Shown: positions 41,782 to 52,800 of the stretch, one piece after another
Layout of the letters: each line of letters begins with the position of its first letter
Numbering within the stretch: position 1 is the first letter of the stretch
Source of the DNA: Endotrypanum monterogeii
Taxonomy: Eukaryota > Euglenozoa > Kinetoplastea > Trypanosomatida > Trypanosomatidae
Assembly: GCA_000333855.2 (NCBI GenBank)
Contig: CM007319.1
Coordinates: forward strand, 1,946,282 to 2,010,281
Length of the DNA stretch: 64,000 bases
Direction of reading: 5' to 3'
Notes under the pieces: model-generated
Told to the model about the DNA's origin: nothing
The model's database searches: none
What the model saw: only the letters and a program-made list of their open reading frames with translations
Translations under genes and position numbers: made by a program

Positions 41782-43236
41782 TCAGCATCCCAGAGGTGAG
41801 CTAGAGGCGCTAAAGGAAACGACCGAGAGACTCTGGCTGGCCACCTCGTCCAGTGGAGTGTCCTCGGCCACTACCTGACAAGTGGACTGTCGGCTTTGAA
41901 TCATCTCGAGAAGGTTTGTCTGCGACTCCTTGGTGTATGGATTCCTGGATATGATGAGTCGCTGTAGTCGCGGACAAGTAAGTCGTGAAAGGAGTGTACA
42001 CACGTCGCGCAGCCCTGCATTGTTGATAGCGTTGTCTGATATATCTAACTGTTTTATTGGAGCACCGCTGCGGAGGAGGCTGGTGACTACCGCGACGGCG
42101 CCACAATTGCCGAGGTTACAGGAGCCAAGCTCCAGGGACATCAGTCGGCACAGACGCTCCAGCCCGCTGGCCATATCCATTACACCCTCTACCTCAAGCA
42201 TGTTGTGCGACAGGCGTAGTACTGCTAGCTGTGAATGCATAGGCAACTGCTGGGCGAGCACCTTACCGCTGCGGTACGTGAGACCGCAATTCTCAAGATC
42301 CAGCACACGCAACGCAGGCATAGAGCCGATACCGCAGAGGAATGCCTGCAATGCTGAGTCACCTCGAAACGTTTGGCGGAGGTAAAGCTCTTCAATGTGG
42401 TCGCTGGAACCCTGAAGAGATTCGACTAGGCCTCCAACAGCGCCCCGCTGGCATGCATTGCCGGAGAAATCCAGCGCCCGTAGAGAGGTCGGGAAAGCAA
42501 CAGAAGAGCCCTCATCGACTGCGAAAATAAAGGATAAAAGACAATTATTCCTCGACAAGTCAAGAACCTCTATTGCGCTGGCGTGTACCGCCTCTGCCAG
42601 ACATGATGAGTTTGCCTCGTTCAGAGCGCAATGCGCCACGAGCAGCTCCTTCAGAGTGGTTTGACACTCCGTCGTGGTTAACAGTGCCTTTAGTGCCTCG
42701 CACGACTTGACGTCGAACTGATTATCACTCAGCTCCAGCCGCTCAAGAGCCCCGAGATCGGCACTCGCAAGCGACCGCAAAAGATGCGTGACGGCGGCAG
42801 GGCTAAGCGAGTTGAAGCCAACGTCCAGCGACTGAAGCGTCGGCGGCAGCCACCCCGACAGCGACGTCACCACGGTGTCACCCAGACTGTTCTCTCCAAT
42901 GTCGAGCGTCGTCAGCAGCGGCGCACGCGCCTTGAGTGCTCGCAGTAGATGCTCCACTTGAGTGACGGAGGGCTGGACATTACGCAGGTTGAGATATGTT
43001 AGATAGGTCAAGCCACCAGCCTCGACAGATCTTATCAGATCCTCTAAAACCTCAGCACTGACCTTCACCCCCGCCAGGTTTAGTGTCTCCACCGCGCCGA
43101 AGTTGATAAGGTGTGTGATGAGGCAATCCACATTTTGGGAGTCTGTTAACGCGGTCGGGTAGGCCGAGAGGTCCACGTGAAGGGGGTCCTGCTGGAGGAG
43201 ATGGTAAAGGTCTACCACAGACGTTTCGCTTAGCAT
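41782..43236 (-). CDS. Leucine-rich-repeat protein (ribonuclease-inhibitor-like)
   Basis: A 484-residue protein with an ATG start. Repeats of about 25-30 residues follow the pattern LxxLDLxxN or LxxLELSDN: LTYLNLRNV, LTTLDIGENSLGD, LQSLDVGFNSLSP, LERLELSDNQFD, LKELLVAHCALNE, IEVLDLSRNNC, LRALDFSGNAC, IEELYLRQTF, LRVLDLENCGLT, LAVLRLSHNML, LMSLELGSCNLGN, IKQLDISDNAINN and LQRLIISRNPYT. They would fold into a curved LRR solenoid, usually a protein-binding surface. I see no kinase, F-box or membrane segment; the last 35 residues are Ser-rich. The partner and place of action cannot be told from sequence. Many such cytosolic LRR proteins exist in trypanosomatids. Confidence 0.9.
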   Translation of the reverse strand: MLSETSVVDLYHLLQQDPLHVDLSAYPTALTDSQNVDCLITHLINFGAVETLNLAGVKVSAEVLEDLIRSVEAGGLTYLTYLNLRNVQPSVTQVEHLLRALKARAPLLTTLDIGENSLGDTVVTSLSGWLPPTLQSLDVGFNSLSPAAVTHLLRSLASADLGALERLELSDNQFDVKSCEALKALLTTTECQTTLKELLVAHCALNEANSSCLAEAVHASAIEVLDLSRNNCLLSFIFAVDEGSSVAFPTSLRALDFSGNACQRGAVGGLVESLQGSSDHIEELYLRQTFRGDSALQAFLCGIGSMPALRVLDLENCGLTYRSGKVLAQQLPMHSQLAVLRLSHNMLEVEGVMDMASGLERLCRLMSLELGSCNLGNCGAVAVVTSLLRSGAPIKQLDISDNAINNAGLRDVCTLLSRLTCPRLQRLIISRNPYTKESQTNLLEMIQSRQSTCQVVAEDTPLDEVASQSLSVVSFSASSSPLGC

Positions 43237-45209
43237 AGACGTGAGACGCGGGGGGCAGCACGTGGCCGGGGTGTGTCAGCTGCATTCAGTTGGTAGCGAG
43301 ATGCCTAGAAAGGAGGTGTGAAGGGGGAAGGGGGGAAAACCGAAGGGCGTTCCAGCCCGGCACCTGCAGGAAAGCGGGCAGCACAGACGGGAAAATGAAA
43401 TAGAGGTTGAAGGGGGTCCCGCGTGGGAAGCGCAATGAATACAAAACACCTTTGGTGTTTATTTCTATTTTTTTTTTCGTTTCAGTGAAAAAGTGCACGA
43501 GAGAGAGACACACTGGAGGACTTCTGAATAAGGCGTCAAAAAAAACTTATCGCGCGTGTGTGCGTGTGTGTATGAGTAGGGGGGAAGGGGGGGATAGAGA
43601 AAGAGCAGGGGGAATCCACGTCGAGCACCGCTGAGTGTGGATAAGAAGAATGACGATGGGGGGGGGGGGGGGGACTGGAGCGCATGAGCTGCACATTGAG
43701 CGCATCGGCGGGGAAATACTCGAGATTAGGAAGCGATAGTGCGGCATGTACAAAGTATATATATATATATATAAGTGAGTCAGACCGGTTGCAGCCACAT
43801 TACCTTATCGTCATGACTGCCGTGGGGACGAAACACTTCACCTCACTTGCGTCACAGACTTTTCACGTTTGGCGGAATAACTGTAGACGTACCGCTCGAA
43901 TTGAGCAGACTTCACCATCAACCAAGACCCTCAGAATCTCTTGGAGAGGCCTAGTCGCCATCACCACACTCACGCTTGGGCTGGAGGTCGTGAATTTCTC
44001 GGGTCGTCTAAGGCCCTCCCGACATCCTTTTTTTTTTTTAATGGTAACAGATCACAAAGCAGCCAGGCCAAAGATGGATGGCTTCGAGCCACACATACAC
44101 TCTGAAGATCAAGTGTCAAAGGGACACACCCTCACCTTCCCGGATCTCTCCGAGGTGGGCCCATGGAGAGGTTGAAGGATGAAAATATGTAACAAGGTAT
44201 TAAGCAGGACTCCGCTGAAGTACAGGCACACAATGACGTTAGCCCCAACCCCACCCCCACCCCTGGAGCCCGTCTCCATTGGCAGGAGGAGAATACGGAG
44301 GTGCTTGGCTTCCCCTCAAAAAAAAAAAAAAACGGGGGACGGCTCCGACGCTCAAATCCTTTGACGTTGCAATTCCTCTCCCTCCTTGCTATCACAGGAC
44401 GGCACAGTCTCAGGGAGGGAGGGGGGGAGGGTTGATGTCGTATTTCCACGGAACAAACTCTCGCCGGCATTCAAGGGTGTTCACAGAGAGTCAATCAAAG
44501 AACTCAAGAGACACAGCGCTGGAAGAGGCAGCCGTTGGTGCTCCCACCCGCCCACCGATCTTTGCCGCATATGCGTGGGGGCGAGAGTGCATTCGGTGTC
44601 ACCTCGGGTGCGTGCACCACCACTTCCAGCACCCTCCTGAACCACAGCCACATAATCAGCGCTCAAGCAGCTCCGATGGACCCCCAAAAAAAAAGAAAAA
44701 GAAAAAAAATAGATGAGCCCCACACTTTTCTTTCCAAAAGCATCGCTGTTGGCCCATCCCATCGTGCAAGTGCTGCTGCCGAAAGAAGAGAAGATAGGAA
44801 GGGCAGCGATGACTCGATGTATCGATGCAGCAACGAACCACAATAGTCCACATGGCAGCCGCCATGTCGCTGAATAAACCCGCGCGACCACTACTACCCT
44901 CGCTGGATTAGAGGAGACAAAAAGGCAGGGGGGGGGGGTTCTATGGGGTCTAATCACCGAAACAGAAGGTCGGGAGGGGAGAGCAGTCAGTACGCTCCCC
45001 TCCCTCGCGGATGTCGACCATCTGATGTATATCTATGCACATGTGCCTACGCCTTCACGAACCGCGCTGGGGAGGCACTTCGGAACCGGGAGAAGCCTTA
45101 TTCACCAGTGACTGCTCGGGCAGCAGCGGCGGCGATGGTGCAATGGCCAGTACGGCTCCCATTCCTGTCCCCTACACCCTGCCACACTCCACACGAGTAA
45201 GCGCCTTTG
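43237..45209. other. Spacer with G16 run and mixed-composition blocks
   Basis: It contains G16 at 43658-43673, a short TA tract at 43756-43773, mixed-composition blocks at about 43780-44030 and 44940-45205 that may be degenerate retroposons, and poly-A at 44317-44331. The minus-strand frame at 44481-44957 is hydrophobic and CT-tract derived. No gene is supported. Confidence 0.7.
43658..43673. repeat. Poly-G run (G16)
   Basis: Sixteen G in a row on the given strand give C16 in transcripts. It is prone to sequencing error and can form quadruplexes on the template strand. Confidence 0.85.
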
Positions 45210-46169
45210 TCAGACCTTCATGCAGGCGAGCCGCACGTCATTCGTGTGTTGACCAAACGCGGTAGCGAAATCACGAAAGAGTACCGGGCGGCATTCCAGC
45301 GGAGTCAACACACTCGTGTTCGCATCGCTTACGATAGCGTTCGAGTCCGCCGGCTGACCGTCATTGCTGCCCCAAAGAAGATCGGCGAGGTCGCGCAGCG
45401 AGATCGGTATTGCGGTCAGTGCCACAAGCTGATCGTGGCACCGCTTTAGCGTAAGCACCCGGCGTGTCGGTTCCTGCTCGAGAGACCAGGGTACTATGGT
45501 TGGCGTGGGCGTGCTACTAGTTGTACCCCCGATGGTGTCACGTAGGAGCTGGACGTAAAACTCGGCCACACCACGTGATCGCTGCTGCGCGTGATCTCGC
45601 AACGCCTGCGCGAAGCGCTCCTGAACTGTGTAATTGATCGTATGCAATGATTGAGACGAAGGCTTCCCCACGGGGGTGGCGAGCACGCGTGCGCTGAGCT
45701 GCTGACGCGACCCCGCGAAGGCCAACACTGCACCGACGTCGCTGGACTCGCTCTTCTGTGGCATGCACTTGACGCCTGTGCGTATTGGGCCCATCTGCAT
45801 TGGATCCTTGTAGGCGTCGGTGACATTGACCACCTGCAGATGCTGCTGCGCCCCTGCCGCCTCACGTATGTGGCGCATGCCGTGCGGTGTCTCAGTCCGC
45901 TGCGGGAGCTCCACACGACGGTGCCCGTTCACCGCGAACTCGCGAGTCGCTGTAGACTCCTTGTTGTGGTTAAGACGATACAGAAGGCCCCGCTGCCCGG
46001 TGATGGATACTGGTGCAGCAGAAAGTCGTGTGGTCTGCTGTCGCGGCTCGGGTGCGCCGGGAGCGAAGAGGTTAAGAGTGCCATGATTTTCTCTGAATTG
46101 GCGAGGAAAGGAGCGGCGTGCAGAGGACGGCGGCGCTTCGTCTGAGGATGGCCACACGTACGGCTTCAT
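45210..46169 (-). CDS. Conserved-looking protein, unknown function (319 residues)
   Basis: The frame begins with ATG at 46169 and has GC-rich coding composition. The first 180 residues are hydrophilic and rich in Arg, Gln, Ser and Pro, probably disordered. The second half is more structured, with a likely helix (VQERFAQALRDHAQQRS), a stretch ending in FYVQLLRDTIGG, and a segment LKRCHDQLVALTAIPISLRD. There is no signal peptide, membrane segment or recognised motif. It lies between the listerin and LRR genes. Confidence 0.75.
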   Translation of the reverse strand: MKPYVWPSSDEAPPSSARRSFPRQFRENHGTLNLFAPGAPEPRQQTTRLSAAPVSITGQRGLLYRLNHNKESTATREFAVNGHRRVELPQRTETPHGMRHIREAAGAQQHLQVVNVTDAYKDPMQMGPIRTGVKCMPQKSESSDVGAVLAFAGSRQQLSARVLATPVGKPSSQSLHTINYTVQERFAQALRDHAQQRSRGVAEFYVQLLRDTIGGTTSSTPTPTIVPWSLEQEPTRRVLTLKRCHDQLVALTAIPISLRDLADLLWGSNDGQPADSNAIVSDANTSVLTPLECRPVLFRDFATAFGQHTNDVRLACMKV

Positions 46170-47415
46170 TCACTTGACAAAAGCGTGGGTTGCCAAAGGG
46201 GTGATAATATATCAAAGAAAACGAATCACGAGAGGCGAAAGGAGAGGCAGTGCACCGAGAATCGGTTATCCTTGTATGGATAGTGAGGGGCACCGGGGAG
46301 GAAAACAGGAAATGACTATCGTCAAGGCCACGACTCACGCTACGCACCACTCAGACGCAGTGATGACAGCCGCTTCTCTGTGGTGACGCAACAAATAAAC
46401 GTACGCAGTTTTTTTTCTATTACCAAATATATGTCTCCGTTTCACTGTCTGGGTGTTCCACACCGAGAGGAGGGAGAGAAACACACACACACACACACAC
46501 ATGCATACACATGCATACACAGAGATCGAAGGAGATGCCCGGCAGACCAGGGGGGAGGGGGGTTAAAGACAGCGCATGAAAAGCAGCATCAAAGAGGGAG
46601 AGACGAGTGGGATACGAGAGGCTGAGACATGTCGTCAAAGGAGGAGCAATAAGAAAAGCACGAAGAAATAGCTGAAAAATATAGATATCGGCAATGAACT
46701 TATTTCTGCACTTGCACAGGGTCGCATGAAAGTTGACAAAAATTGTGGACATCAGCGACGGCAGAAGGAGAGAGAGAGGTCACTCATTTCCAAGACACGG
46801 CTGCCTCTGGCGACACTTCATGTGTCCAGCAACAGAGGCATGCAGAACCGCTCAGTTGAGATGAGCAGTCGCTGCTGTACAAAGCATAGTAACTCCACAC
46901 AGACACGCACGCGTTGGGCTCTGCTGTGTGACTCGATACTAGTCGAGTGGCGCCTCTCCTTCTTCAGGACCAAAGGAAATCGAGTATTTCGGGGCGGCAG
47001 GAGCGTAATGTTGAACGCAGCGGCGTCTTCTCGATTGCCCAGTGTCTTAGCGTAGCGAAAAAAAAAAAAACATCATCCCGCCACGAACAATCTTCGGGAG
47101 TGGGTGGGCTCAACACAAATAATAGGATTTCGCGTGCAACCTTTGAGCAGGGAACTGGAACGTCAAATGGCAGACTTGAGCCTCCTCCCCCCCCCCACAC
47201 TGAAAAAAAAAAAAGAAAGAAATGGAGCAACGAGTACGGATTTACAGTCGCCACGTTTGGAACACGTGAAATAGAGCGCATCGGCATCGTTAAAAGACTT
47301 TGACGACGACCAAACACGCGCATAGCACGAATATTTGCAGCCCTTTGTGATATGCACCTACTCAGCTATGTTCGAACAACAACAACAAAAAAATATATAT
47401 ATTGTTCATAGACGT
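46170..47415. other. Spacer between listerin and the 319-residue protein gene
   Basis: It contains (CA)n at 46481-46501, a mixed-composition block at about 46720-47050, poly-A at 47059-47071 and 47203-47214, and no supported gene. Confidence 0.7.
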
Positions 47416-50400
47416 CTACTCTGCTATCCAAGGAGAGCGGCACAGTGGGCATACATTGTTGGATCCGGTAGCCCACCAAGTGTATAGACAATTTGAGTGG
47501 AAGGCGGAGTTGTGGCAAACAGAGCAGCGCACGTCCGGCAGCTTGTGGTTCACCGAGCTTACGACAGCGAAGCAGATAGGGCACGGCTCGATTCCACGAA
47601 AATGTGCCTCGAGGTTCTGGCGGAAGAGATCGATGCACTCCCACACATTCGCCGAGCCGCCAAAAAGAATCACAGACATCCTCAGCATCCAGGACCGCCA
47701 TTTCCTCATGGAAACACCACATTCACGGCCCGTCTCGTGTTCGACAACGGGTGGGTGGAGGGGAAAAGCTGCTGGAAAGGTGATGCGCACCGCCACCCTC
47801 GCGTCCTCCATCTCGTAGCTCAGGTCAATCAGCTGCTGTGCTACGTTGACCTCCACACTGCAGCTGTCTCCTACGCTGAAGCTACTGCTGCCATCGGGGC
47901 TGTGTCTTAGGACTGACATGAAACTCTCCTGAATGAGGATACCGGTGATGTGCTCGCCAACGAAGCTGTAAAAAAGGGATCGGCCCTTACGCTCGACAGT
48001 CTCAAGCCAACTTTTTGTGAGCGACAACGTGGGACCATGCAGCAGCTGCGTGAAGACAGCGAAGGCCCCGCGGGCCAACTGTGTCATTTGATCCGGCGAA
48101 TTTACTCGCGTGAGAGCGACCAGATCAAAGCCGAGCTGCCCGGTGGCGCTGATACCCGCAGCGCCGGGCAGCAGCGACGCACCAATAAATGTCGAGTCCA
48201 GTTTGGTTGAAGTCCTCTCCATCGGTGTCAACATGAGGACGAATAAGAGGTCGAGAAGGGTGTACACTTGTCGCTGGAACTGTTTGTTGTGTGCCACGGT
48301 GCTGCTCGTGCCATGTGATTCCTCAGATGATGGCGGTGGGGAGCTCGTGAGGTAGACACACCAAGACAGCAAGTAAGGAAAGAGCAGCATCTTCTGCTTC
48401 TGAGTCTTGGTGAGCACCGTGTTCTGGTGACGGAACTGCGCTAGCTTTGCAGGCTGCGATGTTGAGTACTCCTCACGTAGCGGCTTCAGCGAGGGGCGCT
48501 GTATTATCGTCTGCATAGATTCGGTGAGCGTGACCGTGGAGCGCATAAGTGTGAGGTTTGCAAGCAGGCATACACTGCGCATCACGCCCGCCACTGTCGA
48601 CACACCTAGCTGCTCTAGCCTCGCGATCCCCGTCGCGAAAAGCCAGGCATGGGCGAAGCACAATACCGAAGCTATCTTATCCACACTCATGTCTGATGCA
48701 CGGAGAGGCATGACGTCACTAGTGAGCAAGTCACTCATAAAGCGTGACGTGAAGGCAATGAGCTTGGCGAGTGGGGCGACCTCGGCCCCCTTTGTCGACC
48801 GCAGCCGAGACACCGCCTCGCAGACGGCATCAAATACGACAAGATTTACCGTACTGCGCAAGACGCTGTCCATGCGACTATGAAGTACAACACCGTGTCT
48901 GGCCAAGACCGCAGCCATCACGATGCGACGCAGGGTGGTTAGGGCAACTGGGGTACCGCCTACCAGCGAACCGCCAGACTCCCTTTGCAGGCGGCCGTTC
49001 GGTGGCAAGTGACGCAAGCGGTGGCAGCGGCACAGAGCGTCGACAATGACACGAACGAGCTCACTGTACACATCAGGGCCTGGGATTCTGGTGCACGACA
49101 ACTCGGCCAGAAGCTCCAGCCCAGCCAACGGAGTCTGCCTGGACGCGTAGGCAATGAGGCTTTTGACGGTGCTGTCAGACACCGCAGGCATCGAGGCGAG
49201 GTGCCGCAAGACCACGAGGGTGAGTTTTGCTGTCGTCATGTCCCACGTTGGCAGCTGACAACTCGCCTCCAGTAGAAGCCGCTCCTGCTCTGCTGGGATT
49301 TGTGCTGCAATGTTGAAGCGCAGTACATCCGCTACCTCATCCAAAACAGAGAAAAATGTGATGTAAGCCGTCGCCAGCACCGGTGCAATTCCCTTGGCAC
49401 CATTTACGCTGAAGAGCGCGGTGACGGCTGTGCTAGAAACAGCACTCACCAAACGGGTGGCGCGGCGCAAAAATATTGTATCCTCCGCCGCGGCCACATC
49501 TCGCAACACAGCAGCCAACGTCGGCAACAAAAATGGCACACCAGCTGCAGACAGAGGTCCTTTCGTCGACGTAACAAGCGCCGCCACCTCCACTGCCACC
49601 TCCGCCACGTCAAAGCAAGCCAACATGGCAGGAAAAACATTCTCGAAAAGCGTTCTGCATACGCCATCTGCCAACACCTCCTTTCCTGACGCCACGCGCA
49701 GTAGTTGGCAGAAGAGGCAGGCGGCTGAACGAGGGTCCACGCTGGACATAGCTACCGCTGCGGTCACCCCATCAACGCTGTCCATCAGACGGACCAGCTG
49801 CGCAGTGCGCACGGTACTCGTGAAACTCGGGCGAAGAGTCTCCAGTGAGAGATACCCATCATAAAGCGAGTGAGCCGCCTCGTTGTTGACGAGTATTGCC
49901 TCCTCTACCTCAACGGCTGCCTGCTGCCACACTGACGCAGATGTCACGAATGACTGCAAAGACGCTGCGGAAGCGAACGGCACAAGCTGTGGCAGCCGGT
50001 AGGCGGCGAAGAAGGAGAGAGGCAGACTACTGTCGTTTTTGAACACAGAGCAAAGGATTACGGTGGACACCGTGTCGCGATCCTCCGTGCTGACCGAGTA
50101 GCTGTCTAGGAGCGCCTTCAGTTCTGTCGTCAAGGCAGTACAATCTGCGATGCTCGACCAGTGCATCTTCCGCCCCATTGCATACGCCACCAAGTCACAC
50201 CTGCCCTCCTCCACACGTTCCTCGGAACTATTTTCGCCGTTCCGTTGTCCTTGAAGCGCAACCCGCATAGCCTTGACGGAGATGTACTGCTCCACAAACA
50301 CGCGCGTGGCGACAGCAGCACTGATGTGGGACAGAGGCGTGAGTAGCTTGCCTACAACGTAGCCCGTGTCTATCTGCAGAAGCTCCGCGAAAGAACTGCC

Positions 50401-52800
50401 GCTGCGCAGAAGCTGCGCCCATCTGAGGACCCGTTCTCTTGCCTCTGGGGCGCAATTGGCTACGTCTCCATCACAGGCGTTAGATGCGTCGGAATCGGCC
50501 GTGTCACTGTCATGACCGCTACCGCTCGCCAACGATGTAGTGGTCGAGGTCGGCGCGGAAAAAGACGAGTAGGTCTCAGAGGAGGTGCAGCTGGACGCGG
50601 AGCTGCGGACGGACGTCGCTTCTCCTCCCGTGTTTATTTTATTCTCCGTCACCATCGCCAATGTTTCCTTGAGTGATGTTTGCAGTGCCTCCAGCACTGA
50701 ACAACGCTGCTCCTCCGAAAGAGTGAGCTGACGTTCAACGTAGTCTGCCACACACTGATTCACACCGACTATGTCGCATTGTTCTACAGCACGGGTCAGT
50801 ACCTTGCACAGGCCCTCGGGATCCTGCGTCAAGTGCCGCAGCGCCACCTCCCTCAGGGTGTCCTCCTGAGCAGATAGTGCCTCTGCCAACAACGCCTTGG
50901 CAGCCGGTCGGTGCCCCCACGTGAGCCCCGCCTTGACTACCGTCACCACATCTGCCCTGTACGCATCATCTCTATGCTCCTGCGCCAGAGTGTCCCTGTC
51001 AGGCACCCGCTTCACACACCCACAGAGGGAACACAGAACGGCATCCGCCACGGCGTCGGTGGGGCAAAACTGACTGCCGAGTGTTTCTCCGAAGAAAGCC
51101 GCGAGTGAGGCCCACTTGTGCGCGCTGTCGTCGGCGTCAGCTTGCTGTCGCAGCCACGTGTTTGCACCATCCGCGACTAGCGCCTGGCACGGGTCCGTGA
51201 TGGAGCCCTCTGCCTGCACTGCTGGGGATGCCGAGACGGCGGCAGCCTCCGGTGCAGATGACCTTGACGCTTGAGCACACAGCCGTCCCAGCAGACGGGC
51301 CTGGAAAACAGTGAAACTCCATTGCATTGACGCGTCGGGGGAGTCGGGGAGAACTCGGCACATCGCCCCCGGCTGAGCGCCGACCACGGCCAAGCACTGC
51401 ATAAAGACATCTTCGCACCGGTTGGCGGTCTTCAAAAGGCTCCTCGACATGGCAGATATGATGACATCTCGGTAACGCACCGCCCTCGCCTCTGTCTGCA
51501 TCAACTGCACCGCGTTGAAGCTGACAACCGTGAACAACTCCACGCTGTCCTCAGACGCGCGGCAGGCCTTCTTGCGCACACAGTGCAGTTCCCAGCACTC
51601 CATCGTCGCAGTCATCACCACCCCCAACTCGTGTGCGCTTACGTTTGGCGTCTCCTTTATCACTCGCAGCCGCTCGACCAGGGCTGCGCAAAACTCGTCC
51701 AAGATGCCCTCGCACCGCGAATCTTTGGAGAGCGAGGTCAGGAGGGGAAAGAGACAGGGAAAGATCACCTCGGCAAGTTCCCCTTGTCGGCACTCCATGA
51801 AACAGTTCACCACATCATCAAGAAACCCACCCTTCATGTGGCTCACCACATCGGAGACATTACTTCGACACCAAAAAAGGAGGAGCTCCCAAGTGCGCGA
51901 GGCCACCACCGTGTTCGAGTCCAAGATACAGCCAAAGAGTGCCTGCGACACAAGCTGGTGTATCTTCGGGTTTGCAGGGCATAAGGTCACGACGTCGCGA
52001 AGCAGCGCCAACACGGCGGAGCGAGCGATCGGAGTTTTGCCGAGGAGGTACGACTTGGGTAACTCGCGCGGCGGAAGGAGAACTGCGAACAGCTGGGGGT
52101 CCTGAACAAACTTAAGCACGGCGGTCTGTGCAGCGCTTACTTGGCGAATCATGTACCCCATCGACTTGAGCGCCGCGAAAATCTTGTTTGCGTTGGGGTC
52201 CAGCGAGTCATCCTGAAGTGGTTTTCTCGAACTCATCACCTCCTCAACAGCGGTGAGCAGAGTCGTTGTGATCGCATCCATCAACTGCTGCAGCATGAGC
52301 GTTTTTTTCTCAGCTACGAATGCAGCATCGAATGCGGCTGCAGCGGCGTGGCACACGGATGCCTCCATATCGTTCATGCCCATAATCCAGGCACCAGAAA
52401 GCACCTTGAGTTCTGGAACGATCGCCTTCTTGAGTTCTTTATTCTTGCTCATCAGGGCGTGTAGGAGCTGATAGCTCCACGCTCGGATCGCAGGTTTCGG
52501 ATGGTGGGCATGTTGAATGATCGCCTCGACGGTGGCACTGGCGAATTGCAGCAGCACCCGGTCGGGGGTCGACTTCATCAACTCCAGAAGCCGCTCGAAG
52601 GCTTTTTGTTTTGTGATTTCACTTGTCTTACTCAGCAGCTTCAAGCTCACCACATACTCATTCTCCTGCTCTGTGTCTGTGCTGTTTGCAGTATCGGCCG
52701 CAAAGCCGCCCAAAAATGAGCTGAGACCGGCCGGGGTGCCCATGGAGGACATCATCGCGCGCGCGGCGCTGCTCTGTGAGCTCTTCACACCGCGGGGCAT
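47416..52800 (-). CDS. LTN1: Listerin-type E3 ubiquitin ligase (ribosome quality control)
   Basis: A 1794-residue protein, close to the family's usual 1500-1800. Listerin binds 60S subunits carrying stalled nascent chains and ubiquitinates the chain for degradation. The N-terminus has a listerin-like start (VVSLKLLSKTSEITKQKAF), followed by a long helical HEAT/ARM-type middle. An RWD-like segment with AVRITFPAAFPLHPPVV and MRKWRSWMLRMSVIL precedes the last 57 residues, a RING of the variant C4HC3 order: CPIC, CSVC, HSNC, CPLC (about 1740-1787). The RWD-RING junction RGIEPCPICF matches the listerin family closely. The coding frame can extend to a GTG at 52845, but the ATG at 52800 (MPRGVKSSQ) is preferred. 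It is the longest gene in the window. Confidence 0.93.
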   Translation of the reverse strand: MPRGVKSSQSSAARAMMSSMGTPAGLSSFLGGFAADTANSTDTEQENEYVVSLKLLSKTSEITKQKAFERLLELMKSTPDRVLLQFASATVEAIIQHAHHPKPAIRAWSYQLLHALMSKNKELKKAIVPELKVLSGAWIMGMNDMEASVCHAAAAAFDAAFVAEKKTLMLQQLMDAITTTLLTAVEEVMSSRKPLQDDSLDPNANKIFAALKSMGYMIRQVSAAQTAVLKFVQDPQLFAVLLPPRELPKSYLLGKTPIARSAVLALLRDVVTLCPANPKIHQLVSQALFGCILDSNTVVASRTWELLLFWCRSNVSDVVSHMKGGFLDDVVNCFMECRQGELAEVIFPCLFPLLTSLSKDSRCEGILDEFCAALVERLRVIKETPNVSAHELGVVMTATMECWELHCVRKKACRASEDSVELFTVVSFNAVQLMQTEARAVRYRDVIISAMSRSLLKTANRCEDVFMQCLAVVGAQPGAMCRVLPDSPDASMQWSFTVFQARLLGRLCAQASRSSAPEAAAVSASPAVQAEGSITDPCQALVADGANTWLRQQADADDSAHKWASLAAFFGETLGSQFCPTDAVADAVLCSLCGCVKRVPDRDTLAQEHRDDAYRADVVTVVKAGLTWGHRPAAKALLAEALSAQEDTLREVALRHLTQDPEGLCKVLTRAVEQCDIVGVNQCVADYVERQLTLSEEQRCSVLEALQTSLKETLAMVTENKINTGGEATSVRSSASSCTSSETYSSFSAPTSTTTSLASGSGHDSDTADSDASNACDGDVANCAPEARERVLRWAQLLRSGSSFAELLQIDTGYVVGKLLTPLSHISAAVATRVFVEQYISVKAMRVALQGQRNGENSSEERVEEGRCDLVAYAMGRKMHWSSIADCTALTTELKALLDSYSVSTEDRDTVSTVILCSVFKNDSSLPLSFFAAYRLPQLVPFASAASLQSFVTSASVWQQAAVEVEEAILVNNEAAHSLYDGYLSLETLRPSFTSTVRTAQLVRLMDSVDGVTAAVAMSSVDPRSAACLFCQLLRVASGKEVLADGVCRTLFENVFPAMLACFDVAEVAVEVAALVTSTKGPLSAAGVPFLLPTLAAVLRDVAAAEDTIFLRRATRLVSAVSSTAVTALFSVNGAKGIAPVLATAYITFFSVLDEVADVLRFNIAAQIPAEQERLLLEASCQLPTWDMTTAKLTLVVLRHLASMPAVSDSTVKSLIAYASRQTPLAGLELLAELSCTRIPGPDVYSELVRVIVDALCRCHRLRHLPPNGRLQRESGGSLVGGTPVALTTLRRIVMAAVLARHGVVLHSRMDSVLRSTVNLVVFDAVCEAVSRLRSTKGAEVAPLAKLIAFTSRFMSDLLTSDVMPLRASDMSVDKIASVLCFAHAWLFATGIARLEQLGVSTVAGVMRSVCLLANLTLMRSTVTLTESMQTIIQRPSLKPLREEYSTSQPAKLAQFRHQNTVLTKTQKQKMLLFPYLLSWCVYLTSSPPPSSEESHGTSSTVAHNKQFQRQVYTLLDLLFVLMLTPMERTSTKLDSTFIGASLLPGAAGISATGQLGFDLVALTRVNSPDQMTQLARGAFAVFTQLLHGPTLSLTKSWLETVERKGRSLFYSFVGEHITGILIQESFMSVLRHSPDGSSSFSVGDSCSVEVNVAQQLIDLSYEMEDARVAVRITFPAAFPLHPPVVEHETGRECGVSMRKWRSWMLRMSVILFGGSANVWECIDLFRQNLEAHFRGIEPCPICFAVVSSVNHKLPDVRCSVCHNSAFHSNCLYTWWATGSNNVCPLCRSPWIAE